Of a DNA stretch of 64,000 bases, positions 57,077 to 64,000 are shown in pieces. The DNA is from Streptobacillus moniliformis DSM 12112 (GTDB taxonomy: Bacteria; Fusobacteriota; Fusobacteriia; Fusobacteriales; Leptotrichiaceae). Numbering within the stretch: position 1 is the stretch's first letter; every line of letters starts with the position of its first letter. The notes under the pieces were generated by a model. That model did no database searches and was not told the origin of the DNA. It saw only the letters and a program-made list of their open reading frames with translations. The position numbers were made by a program, and so were the translations under genes. Where the stretch lies: the NCBI RefSeq assembly GCF_000024565.1, contig NC_013515.1:186001-250000 (forward strand), given 5' to 3'.

Positions 57077-58396
57077 ATGAAAAAATTTATGGATTGGATG
57101 GAAAATCACTTTGTGCCTGTGGCAACAAAGATTTCTTCCCAAAAGCATTTAGTTGCTATAAGGGATTCATTTATTGCAATTTTACCAGTTACTATGGTTG
57201 GTTCTATTGCAGTATTACTTAACGTATTATTTAGAAATATTCCTAATGAATATGGATTTCCACAAGTTGCTGAATTTATGTCACCACTTATTAATATTAA
57301 CGGTGTTGTATGGTTCGGTTCACTTGCTATTCTTTCATTAGTATTTATTATTGCCTTAGGGTATAATTTGGCTTCAGGATATAAGGTAAATCCACTTGCA
57401 GGAGCTTTAGTTGCTGTTGCATCATTTATACTATTTTTACCACAAGAAGCAAGATTTATGGCAGAAATAAATGGAACTATGCATGAAGTTTCATCTTGGG
57501 GATTTTTAGATTTTAATAAATATCTAGGTGCTACAGGACTATTTTCTGCTATGGTTATAGGATTTTTCTCAACATTAATTTATAGTAAATTAATGCAAGC
57601 AAAAATAACTATTAAATTACCAGATTCAGTACCTCCAGCAGTTAATAGAGCATTTTCATCTATTATTCCAGGTGTTATTGCAATATATGCTTCAGCGACT
57701 TTATCATATCTTGTAACTACTTATACTGGGCAAACATTAAATGATTTAATAGCTAAATATATTCAAGCACCTTTATTAGGTCTTTCTCAAGGTGTATTTT
57801 CAGTAATATTATTAGCCTTCCTTGTTCAATTATTCTGGTTCTTTGGATTACATGGACATAATGTACTTGCTCCTATACTTGATGGAATTTATCAACCTGC
57901 ACTACTTGCAAATGCAGAACATATAGCTAAAGGTGGAACAGTTGATACTTTACCATATTTATGGACAAGAGGATCATTTGATGCTTATCTTCAAATGGGT
58001 GGTTCTGGAATTACTATAGCATTAATAATTGCAATATTCATATTTTCAAAAAGAGAAGATCATAGAGCAGTTGCAAAACTTGGATTACCAATGGGAGTAT
58101 TTAATATTAATGAACCAATGATATTTGGAATGCCAATAGTATTAAATCCATTATACTTAATTCCATTTTTATCAGTTTCAACTATAGGTGCAATTATTGC
58201 ATATACTGCAACAAAAATAGGAATAGTTCCTCCAGTATTTGTTCAAGTTCCTTGGGTATTACCTCCAGGAATATATGCTTTCTTTGCAACAGGTGGAAGT
58301 ATAGCAGCAGCATTAGTTTCATTATTTAATGTATTTATAGCATTTGTAATATGGACACCATTTGTAATTATGGCAAATAGAATAAAAGAAAATTAA
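57077..58396 (+). CDS. PTS lactose/cellobiose-family EIIC permease
   Basis: The 439-residue multi-spanning permease has the family features LVAIRDSFIAILPVTMVGS, FWFFGLHGHNVLAPI, GMPIVLNPLYLIPF and GFFS/FNINEPMIFG segments. It imports a beta-glucoside such as cellobiose, with phosphorylation by the neighbouring EIIB; the 6-phospho-beta-glucosidase downstream supports this. Exact substrate not readable from sequence. AAGGAG precedes the ATG. Confidence 0.95.
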   Translation: MKKFMDWMENHFVPVATKISSQKHLVAIRDSFIAILPVTMVGSIAVLLNVLFRNIPNEYGFPQVAEFMSPLININGVVWFGSLAILSLVFIIALGYNLASGYKVNPLAGALVAVASFILFLPQEARFMAEINGTMHEVSSWGFLDFNKYLGATGLFSAMVIGFFSTLIYSKLMQAKITIKLPDSVPPAVNRAFSSIIPGVIAIYASATLSYLVTTYTGQTLNDLIAKYIQAPLLGLSQGVFSVILLAFLVQLFWFFGLHGHNVLAPILDGIYQPALLANAEHIAKGGTVDTLPYLWTRGSFDAYLQMGGSGITIALIIAIFIFSKREDHRAVAKLGLPMGVFNINEPMIFGMPIVLNPLYLIPFLSVSTIGAIIAYTATKIGIVPPVFVQVPWVLPPGIYAFFATGGSIAAALVSLFNVFIAFVIWTPFVIMANRIKEN

Positions 58397-58399
58397 TAC

Positions 58400-58422
58400 A
58401 AGGGGTGGGCAAACCACCCCTT
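58400..58422 (+). other. GC-rich hairpin after the EIIC gene
   Basis: AAGGGGTGG (58400-58408) pairs perfectly with CCACCCCTT (58414-58422), five-base loop. The sequence after it (TAAATAAAGG) has no T run, so it is more likely an mRNA-stabilising or partial-termination stem within the operon than a full terminator. Confidence 0.7.
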
Positions 58423-58440
58423 TAAATAAAGGAGAAAAAA

Positions 58441-58587
58441 ATGAAATCATGGCCTATGTTTGTAATTACTTTAGGTACTATAGCCATAGCAACATATCCT
58501 TTAAATAATCAATTAATTAATCTTTTAATGGGTTTAACATTGGTGGTTATTGGAATAATATTTTTAATTAGAGGTAATAAAAAATGA
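58441..58587 (+). CDS. 48-residue predicted membrane protein in the PTS operon
   Basis: AAAGGAG lies eight bases before ATG 58441. The product starts MKSWPMFVITLGTIAIATYP and has two hydrophobic segments (about 5-19 and 26-43), the second ending LIRGNKK. Its stop overlaps the start of the DUF3284 gene (ATGA overlap at 58584), so translation is coupled. I recognise no family. The ribosome binding site, the coupling and two clear transmembrane helices make it a real gene. It may be an accessory subunit of the permease, by context only. Confidence 0.75.
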   Translation: MKSWPMFVITLGTIAIATYPLNNQLINLLMGLTLVVIGIIFLIRGNKK

Positions 58588-59021
58588 AGGTAAAACAAAA
58601 AATTAATGTATCTGCACAAGAGTTCTATAATTTTTTAATTGAAAACTTAAAACATGAAATGAAAATTAATGGAAAAATAAAAGAAGGAATGAAGTTTAAT
58701 GTAAATCTTAAAACTAAAACTAATCAAATAGCTAAAAGTAATGTAGAGATAATAAACTTAGTAGAAAATTCAAGATACACATTAAAATATATTTCTTCTT
58801 TAGGAGAAAATATAGTAGATTACAAAATTAATGAATTAAATGTAGATAATATAGAAATAGATTATGAGGAAATATATATTACTAAGTCTAATTTTCAAAG
58901 ATATAATCATATATTTATGGAATTTTTTTATTCTTTTTTCTTAAAAAGAAAGAAAAAAAAGATGTTAAAAGCAGTAGAAAATTATTTAATAAATAAAAGA
59001 ATGGAGAAAAATAATGATTAA
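58584..59021 (+). CDS. DUF3284-like protein of the PTS operon
   Basis: 145 residues, no signal peptide: starts MKVKQKINVSAQEFYNFLIE and ends in a highly basic FFLKRKKKKMLKAVENYLIN segment. The overall pattern (VKVKK..NVSA.EFY..LI, then a DYKINEL...I.YEE segment) resembles DUF3284 proteins, which occur in cellobiose-type PTS operons of Firmicutes. The fold may be an SRPBCC-like domain. It overlaps both neighbours (four bases upstream, eight downstream), so it is tightly co-expressed. Function unknown. Confidence 0.7.
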   Translation: MKVKQKINVSAQEFYNFLIENLKHEMKINGKIKEGMKFNVNLKTKTNQIAKSNVEIINLVENSRYTLKYISSLGENIVDYKINELNVDNIEIDYEEIYITKSNFQRYNHIFMEFFYSFFLKRKKKKMLKAVENYLINKRMEKNND

Positions 59022-60393
59022 ATTTCCAGAAAATTTTTATTGGGGTAGCTCAATAAGTGCTGAACAAAGTGAGGGTAGATTTAAAGGAGATGGAAAAGGG
59101 CTTACTACTTGGGATAAATTTTTTGAAATAGAGCCATATAAGTTTCATAATGGTATAGGACCTGAAAAAACTACGAGTATGTACAAATATTTTTTAGATG
59201 ATATTCTATTATTAAAAGCTACAGGTCATAATACTTTTAGAACTTCAATTTCTTGGGCTAGATTATTTCCGAAAGGAATTGGAGAAATTAATGAAGAAGC
59301 AGTTAAATTTTACAAAACATATTTTACTACTTTGAAAGAAAATGGTATAGATCCATTTGTAAACTTATCTCATTTTGATATACCACTTGAACTAGAAGAA
59401 AAATTTGGTGGTTTTTCAAGTAAAGAAGTAGTTGATGCCTATAGTAAATATGCGAGAACTTGTTTTGAATTGTTTGGAGATGTAGTTAAAACTTGGTTTA
59501 CTTTTAATGAACCTATAGTATCTGTAGAATGTGGATATTTAAAGCAATACCATTATCCTATGGAAGTTGATCCTAAAAAAGCAGTTCAGGTTGGATATAA
59601 TTTGGCACTTGCTTCAGCTAAGGCAATTAAAGAATTTAAAGAAGTAATAAAAGATGGTCAAATAGGAATAATATTAAATTTAACACCAGCTTATCCAAGA
59701 AGTAATCATACAAGTGATTTAAAAGCAGCAAGGATAGCTGAATTATTTGCAAATAAAAGTTTTCTTGATCCTGCTGTTAAAGGTAGTTATGATGAAGAAT
59801 TAGTAGAGATTATAAGGAAACATGATTTAATGCCAGAATATAGTGAGGAAGAACTAGAAATTATTAGAAATAATAAAGTTGACATGTTAGGTATTAACTA
59901 TTATCAACCATTAAGAGTTAAAGCTAGAGATTCTAAAGCAAATGATGAAGCACCATTTATGCCAGAATATTATTATGAACATTTTATAATGCCTGGTAGA
60001 AGAATGAATCCTTATAGAGGTTGGGAAATCTATCCTAAAGGTTTGTATGATATAGCGTTAAATATAAAAGAAAATTATGGTAATATACCTTGGTTTGTAG
60101 CAGAAAATGGTATGGGCGTTGAAGGTGAAGAAAAGTATAAAATAGAAGATATGATACATGATGATTACAGAATAGAATTTTTTAAAGAACATTTACAGTG
60201 GCTACATAAAGGTATATCTGAAGGTTCAAATTGTAAGGGATATTTAGTGTGGACAGCAATTGATTGTTGGTCATGGTTAAATTCATATAAGAATAGATAT
60301 GGTCTAATAGAACTTGATTTAAATACAAATAAGAGATATATAAAAAAATCAGGATACTGGTTTAATGAATTAAGTAAAAATAATGGATTTTGA
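59014..60393 (+). CDS. Family 1 glycoside hydrolase, probable 6-phospho-beta-glucosidase
   Basis: The 459-residue cytosolic enzyme starts FPENFYWGSSISAEQSEG. The acid/base is Glu166 in WFTFNEP and the nucleophile Glu364 in VAENGMG, the standard GH1 pair. Near the C-terminus WLNSYKNRYGLIELD has the Ser/Lys/Tyr pattern of enzymes that bind 6-phosphorylated sugars, in keeping with the PTS genes upstream. It splits phospho-beta-glucosides made by the EII complex. GGAG (59003-59006) gives a normal start at 59014. Confidence 0.93.
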   Translation: MIKFPENFYWGSSISAEQSEGRFKGDGKGLTTWDKFFEIEPYKFHNGIGPEKTTSMYKYFLDDILLLKATGHNTFRTSISWARLFPKGIGEINEEAVKFYKTYFTTLKENGIDPFVNLSHFDIPLELEEKFGGFSSKEVVDAYSKYARTCFELFGDVVKTWFTFNEPIVSVECGYLKQYHYPMEVDPKKAVQVGYNLALASAKAIKEFKEVIKDGQIGIILNLTPAYPRSNHTSDLKAARIAELFANKSFLDPAVKGSYDEELVEIIRKHDLMPEYSEEELEIIRNNKVDMLGINYYQPLRVKARDSKANDEAPFMPEYYYEHFIMPGRRMNPYRGWEIYPKGLYDIALNIKENYGNIPWFVAENGMGVEGEEKYKIEDMIHDDYRIEFFKEHLQWLHKGISEGSNCKGYLVWTAIDCWSWLNSYKNRYGLIELDLNTNKRYIKKSGYWFNELSKNNGF

Positions 60394-60485
60394 TATGGAA
60401 AATATTTCTATATAACAACTAAATATAGAATAAAAAAAGCGGTTCTAGTAAAGTACATAAAAGTAGATATAATAAACTAAATTTT

Positions 60486-60717
60486 ATGAATATACTTTTT
60501 GAGATAACAGATAATTTTAATATAAAATATAGTGAGAATCTTAATAAATTAAAATTTATTGTTGATGATGCAGAATATATGTTTAGTCATCTTGAAAATG
60601 ATATATATAGGATTAGAAAAACTATCTACTACTAGAAATGCTAATGTTATTTTTAGTATTAAATTGATTAAAGAACAGGAAGATAAAGATTTAAAAATTT
60701 TTATAGATGCTTTATAA
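60486..60717 (+). pseudogene. Possible small frameshifted gene of unknown function
   Basis: ATG 60486 opens 49 codons (MNILFEITDNFNIKYSENLN...). A second frame continues near 60605-60717 as TTRNANVIFSIKLIKEQEDK and ends at TAA 60717. One indel near 60610 would join them into about 76 residues. No ribosome binding site or family is recognised, and chance open frames are common at this composition. Weak call. The rest of 60394-60485 holds an AT stem (TTCTATAT with ATATAGAA) and nothing else I can support. Confidence 0.25.
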
Positions 60718-60719
60718 AT

Positions 60720-60753
60720 AAAAGTACCTAGATTTATGATTCTAGGTACTTTG
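60720..60753 (-). terminator. Terminator at the 3' end of the methyltransferase remnant
   Basis: AAAGTACCTAGA and TCTAGGTACTTT form a perfect stem around seven bases. On the minus strand it is followed by TTTTATTTAT, fitting the decayed methyltransferase gene; on the plus strand the tail is poor. Confidence 0.75.
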
Positions 60754-61612
60754 TTATATAATAGATACTCTATTAACCTTATTGTATTCATGATTTAGAG
60801 TATAACCTATTTGTTTTAATATAAGCTGTATTACATCAACTACAACTGAGTTTACTAATTGTTTATACGCCTGATTATTATTAGGATTTAATTTGAAATT
60901 ATCAGGAAAGCCCGTTATTCTGGCACATTCTCTAGGGTGTAATCTTCTATTCCCTTTGGAGAATAAATTCTTTCTCCTTGTCCACCTTTACCAACAATTC
61001 CTATTCTTATTGTAAATGTAGAGTTAAAATTAATATCAGCTTTTTCGTTAAGTACTAAATCTTTACGATTAACAATTAGGTTGTCAACTTCGTTATCATT
61101 AAGTAGAAAATCTTCAACAAATCTATTTAACTTAAATGGTTTTGGAAATGAGAATATTTTTCTATCAACATCATTTCTAAAACATATCATATATATACGT
61201 TCACGGTTTTGAGGAATGCCGTAATTAGTTGGATTAAGAACACTAGATTGAAAACTATAACCCAGTTCAGTCATTGTTTTCTTTACAATATTAGTTTTTT
61301 TCCCTCCATCATACTTAGCAAGATTTTTAACATTTTCAAGAAATACTACTATAGGTTTCTTTTCCTTAATAATTCTTGCTACATCAAAAAATAATGTTCC
61401 TCTACTATCCTAAAATCCTTTTTGTTTCATTAATTTGAGTAATATCTTCATCAGGAATATCTCCAAAATTCATTCTATAAATTTCTTATGCATACTTATC
61501 CCACTCGTTTGAATAAACACACTCTGCACCAAATGATTCTAAATCCATCAATTCTAGCAAATAAGGATATAAATTTATATCCTTTTAATAATTTATCATC
61601 AACTTTAATCAT
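60754..61612 (-). pseudogene. Decayed DNA (cytosine-5) methyltransferase, catalytic PCQ segment deleted
   Basis: The start ATG (complement of 61610-61612) follows GGAGG. The first frame gives a LFARIDGF segment where FAGIGGFR is expected. Other frames then give MNFGDIPDEDITQINETK, and after that a jump to SRGTLFFDVARIIKEKKPIV, then VVFLENVKNLAKYDGG. The region that should carry the catalytic PCQ motif is missing between these. An open stretch 61274-60915 encodes ELGYSFQSSVLNPTNYGIPQ (continuing NRERIYMI), the motif VIII region. Another frameshift near 60917-60925 separates it from the C-terminal ECARITGFPDNFKLN and NQAYKQLVNSVVVDVI. There are at least three frameshifts and a deletion, so it is inactive. 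No partner restriction gene is recognisable nearby. Confidence 0.82.
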
Positions 61613-61754
61613 ATAAACCTCCACAGAATAGTATATTATTCTTATTATAGTATAGATACTAAATTTTAATCGTAAATAGTTTTGTTAAAATAAGAAAATA
61701 GTGATATAAATAACATGAGAAAATTGTTTTGTAAATAAATTTCACATTTAATTA

Positions 61755-61782
61755 TTGACAAAATATTTTTTGTGGATATACT
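61755..61782 (+). promoter_or_regulatory. Promoter of the 3'-terminal autotransporter, no poly-G
   Basis: TTGACA (61755-61760), 16-bp spacer, TATACT (61777-61782). The flanks resemble the TAA promoters (ATTGACAAAATAT), but T residues and GTGG replace the G run. The stretch 61613-61754 upstream is AT-rich and I see no gene in it. Confidence 0.75.
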
Positions 61783-61819
61783 ATAATCATATGCTTTAAA
61801 AAGTAAAAAGGAGATTAAA

Positions 61820-64000
61820 ATGGTTAAAGGGAAGTATATGACCTGTTTATTTTTTTTAATATCTATTTTAGCAAATGCTAAAACAGTAGATGAAAAAATA
61901 AACGAAGATGTAGCAAATATAAATGAAATTGAATCTAAAATTAAATATGATAAGTCTTATCAAGATCCTAAAGATGAAGTGCATGTGGGAGATGATGAAA
62001 AAGCAAAGTTTGAATTTAATAAAGATTTTAAAATTTCTAAAGATAAAATATATTCAAAGGAGAATGAGGTCCCTAATAGTATAAAAGTTATAAATAATGC
62101 AAATATTTCAATTGAAAAAGGAACAGAACTTATTAAATTACCCGAAGATAAATACGGTTTAATGGATTATTCAAATTTAATGTATATTGTAAATAATAAA
62201 AAAATTGAAAGTAATTTACAAGATATAGATTTAAGATCAAAATATGTATATTTTAAAAATTCAAAAAATGCAATATTAAAAAATTCGTTGTCAAAAGATA
62301 AAAAATGGTATCACCAAACTTATATTCGGAGTGATGAATTAACAGTTTTAGATAATGCTGGGATAATTTATGGACATACTTTGTTACACAGTAGGATAAA
62401 GTTAAGTGCAATAAATAGAAAGACAGGAACAATAAATAATGCTTTATCTATGTTAGCACATGAAGGTGAATTAAATTTTAAAAATGAAGGAAAAATTATA
62501 GGTGAAAAAATTTATACAAAATATATGACAGAATCTACATTTGTAAATTCTGGTATGATAGATGTTAAGATGTTTGACTACAATCTTTCAGAATCTACTC
62601 AAGACGGTGAAGATAAAGGAACTCATTTTTTAAATACAAAAAGTGGTGTAATTAAATCAAAAAATATGTTTTTTACTGTAGAAAATTTAAATTTTCAAAA
62701 TTTTGGTAATATAGAATCTAGTGAAAAGATTGACATTAGTACTTCATCTGGAAGAATAGATAATAATAATAGGATTAAAGGTAACATGGATATTACTCAT
62801 TATGATTATTTAAAAAAAGTTTTAAAAGTTAATTTACAAAATGGGGTATTAGAAGGTGATTTAATCTTAAATAAAGAAAGCGATGGAAAAACAGTAGTTA
62901 CAATAAAATCAATGGAAAATGTAACAGGAAATATGATAAGTAATGGAAATAATGATACTTTAAGGTTAATAGGAAGTGGAGAAGTAACTAGTAAAGATAA
63001 GTTTAAAGACTTTGAAAAGATACATTTACAAAACTCAGATTGGACATTTTCAAATGAGGAGTATAAGGTAAATGATGAAATATTAGTAGAAAATAGTAAT
63101 TTATCTATTAAAAAAGGAAAATTAGAAACAAAGAAAGTTATAAACCGTGCTACATCAACTATTAGTGCATTAGATAAATCAGAAGTAATAGTATCAGATA
63201 AATTTTTAAATAAGGGTACAGTAAGCTTTTTAAAGAATAAATCAGAAACAGATATATTTACTGTTAAAGGAAATTATGTTGGAGATAATGGTAAAATATT
63301 AATGCGTGTAGATGTAGAGAATAAGAATGCAGATATATTTAAAGTAGAAGGAAGTGTAACTGGTAATACAGGAGTAGAAATATCAAGTAATTCAACATTA
63401 AATAAGAGGATGAAAGATAAACTAAAATTAATAGAAACTAAAAATTCAACAAAAGATACATTTAATTTATTAAACCCAGAACAGGGAGTATTTAAGTATA
63501 GATTAAAATTAGAAGACAATAAATGGTATTTACATCAATATTATAATAAAGCAATTATAGGGATAATAGCAAATTCAATTTATAAGGTAAAAGATGATTT
63601 TAATTTAACATACAATGATCATAATATATTAAATAATGGAAAATTATGGTCTAAAGCAACAAAGATGTTTAATAAAAACGTATTTACAAATGATAAGGAC
63701 TATACTTTAAATATAAATAATGACACTACTAATATATTTATGGGATATGATATAGGAGAGAAATATATTAAGTATGGGGTTTTTGGCAATATAGGATTTG
63801 AGAAAGCCTCTAAAGGAGAAACAGGAGTATTTGGATTAGGTATATATGGAACATGGAATAATAAACATTTCTATGCAGATAGTTGGCTAAATTACACATA
63901 TTTACAAAATAAGATAAATATAAAAGATTCTTATACATATGGATTACATGGGTTAAAGGCTTCAATAGAAACTGGAGTAAGGGGAGATATGTATATAGGT
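61820..64000 (+). CDS. Classical (type Va) autotransporter, partial at window end
   Basis: The frame is open from ATG 61820, after AAAAGGAG, for 727 codons to the last base; the stop lies beyond the window. A signal peptide (MVKGKYMTCLFFLISILANA) is followed by an Asn/Lys-rich beta-helical passenger. Near codons 475-575 is a pertactin-like autochaperone region: GNYVGDNGKILMRVDVENK, then FKVEGSVTGNTGVEISSN, then FKYRLKLEDNKWYLHQ. The barrel begins around codon 635 (FMGYDIGEKYIKYGVFGNIG) and is cut off. There is no protease motif GDSGSP in the visible part, so it is more likely an adhesin than a protease. Its promoter lacks a G run. Confidence 0.85.
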   Translation, partial: MVKGKYMTCLFFLISILANAKTVDEKINEDVANINEIESKIKYDKSYQDPKDEVHVGDDEKAKFEFNKDFKISKDKIYSKENEVPNSIKVINNANISIEKGTELIKLPEDKYGLMDYSNLMYIVNNKKIESNLQDIDLRSKYVYFKNSKNAILKNSLSKDKKWYHQTYIRSDELTVLDNAGIIYGHTLLHSRIKLSAINRKTGTINNALSMLAHEGELNFKNEGKIIGEKIYTKYMTESTFVNSGMIDVKMFDYNLSESTQDGEDKGTHFLNTKSGVIKSKNMFFTVENLNFQNFGNIESSEKIDISTSSGRIDNNNRIKGNMDITHYDYLKKVLKVNLQNGVLEGDLILNKESDGKTVVTIKSMENVTGNMISNGNNDTLRLIGSGEVTSKDKFKDFEKIHLQNSDWTFSNEEYKVNDEILVENSNLSIKKGKLETKKVINRATSTISALDKSEVIVSDKFLNKGTVSFLKNKSETDIFTVKGNYVGDNGKILMRVDVENKNADIFKVEGSVTGNTGVEISSNSTLNKRMKDKLKLIETKNSTKDTFNLLNPEQGVFKYRLKLEDNKWYLHQYYNKAIIGIIANSIYKVKDDFNLTYNDHNILNNGKLWSKATKMFNKNVFTNDKDYTLNINNDTTNIFMGYDIGEKYIKYGVFGNIGFEKASKGETGVFGLGIYGTWNNKHFYADSWLNYTYLQNKINIKDSYTYGLHGLKASIETGVRGDMYIG

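Noticed and set aside
60406-60430. AT stem after the GH1 gene as a terminator
   Set aside because: The stem TTCTATAT/ATATAGAA has no G-C core worth the name and is followed by A residues, not T.
61209-61394. 61-codon plus-strand open frame opposite the methyltransferase remnant
   Set aside because: It has no ribosome binding site and lies antisense to recognisable methyltransferase motifs.

Overview
The window is very AT-rich, uses TGA as a stop, and encodes outer-membrane surface proteins (YadA-type trimeric autotransporters and type V autotransporters) together with a Firmicute-like gene complement: arginine deiminase pathway, cellobiose-type PTS with a PRD regulator, and the str operon. 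That mix points to Fusobacteriota, most likely Leptotrichiaceae close to Streptobacillus or Sneathia. This assignment is an inference from gene content and composition; no 16S rRNA or tRNA gene was seen.

Layout. 1-1.54 kb: debris of accessory genes (an ORF6N-domain protein broken by a G-run frameshift and two stops, and the tail of a large serine recombinase). 1.65-33.2 kb: a tandem cluster of seven trimeric autotransporter adhesin (TAA) loci, all on the plus strand. Each is preceded by its own sigma70-type promoter whose -35/-10 spacer contains a run of 9-11 G. One locus (19.4-23.6 kb) is a pseudogene. One has a small secreted protein gene upstream in the same transcript. Rho-independent terminators separate nearly all loci. 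33.4-39.6 kb: arcA-arcB-arcC, a YfcC-type carrier and a secreted C69 dipeptidase. 39.8-46.4 kb: a giant S6-family serine protease autotransporter. 46.5-52.9 kb: rpsL-rpsG-fusA-tuf-rpsJ-rplC-rplD-rplW, ending at a strong terminator after rplW instead of continuing into rplB. 53.0-54.4 kb: an AGCS amino-acid/sodium symporter. 54.5-60.4 kb: a beta-glucoside PTS operon (PRD regulator, EIIA, EIIB, EIIC, a 48-residue membrane protein, a DUF3284 protein, GH1 6-phospho-beta-glucosidase). 60.4-61.6 kb: a decayed minus-strand cytosine methyltransferase lacking its catalytic PCQ segment. 61.8 kb to the end: a classical autotransporter that runs off the window.

The main discovery is the TAA cluster. Seven neighbouring adhesin promoters share the layout TTGACA - short A/T-rich stretch - poly-G - TATAAT/TATACT, with spacers of 17, 18, 18, 19, 19, 20 and 20 bp in this sequence. 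Slipped-strand change of one G would move each promoter towards or away from the 17-bp optimum, giving independent switching of each adhesin. Long near-identical blocks between the genes (stalks and membrane anchors) suggest recombination adds structural mosaicism. Two of the adhesins carry an unusual C-terminal extension: after the beta-barrel come a coiled coil and an OmpA-like peptidoglycan-binding domain, which would tie a surface fibre to the cell wall. The other surface-protein promoters in the window (39.7 and 61.75 kb) lack G runs.

The metabolic part is coherent: a secreted dipeptidase may feed arginine to the ADI pathway, and the PTS operon imports and hydrolyses beta-glucosides. The ribosomal operon has a structured leader with an attenuator-like hairpin.
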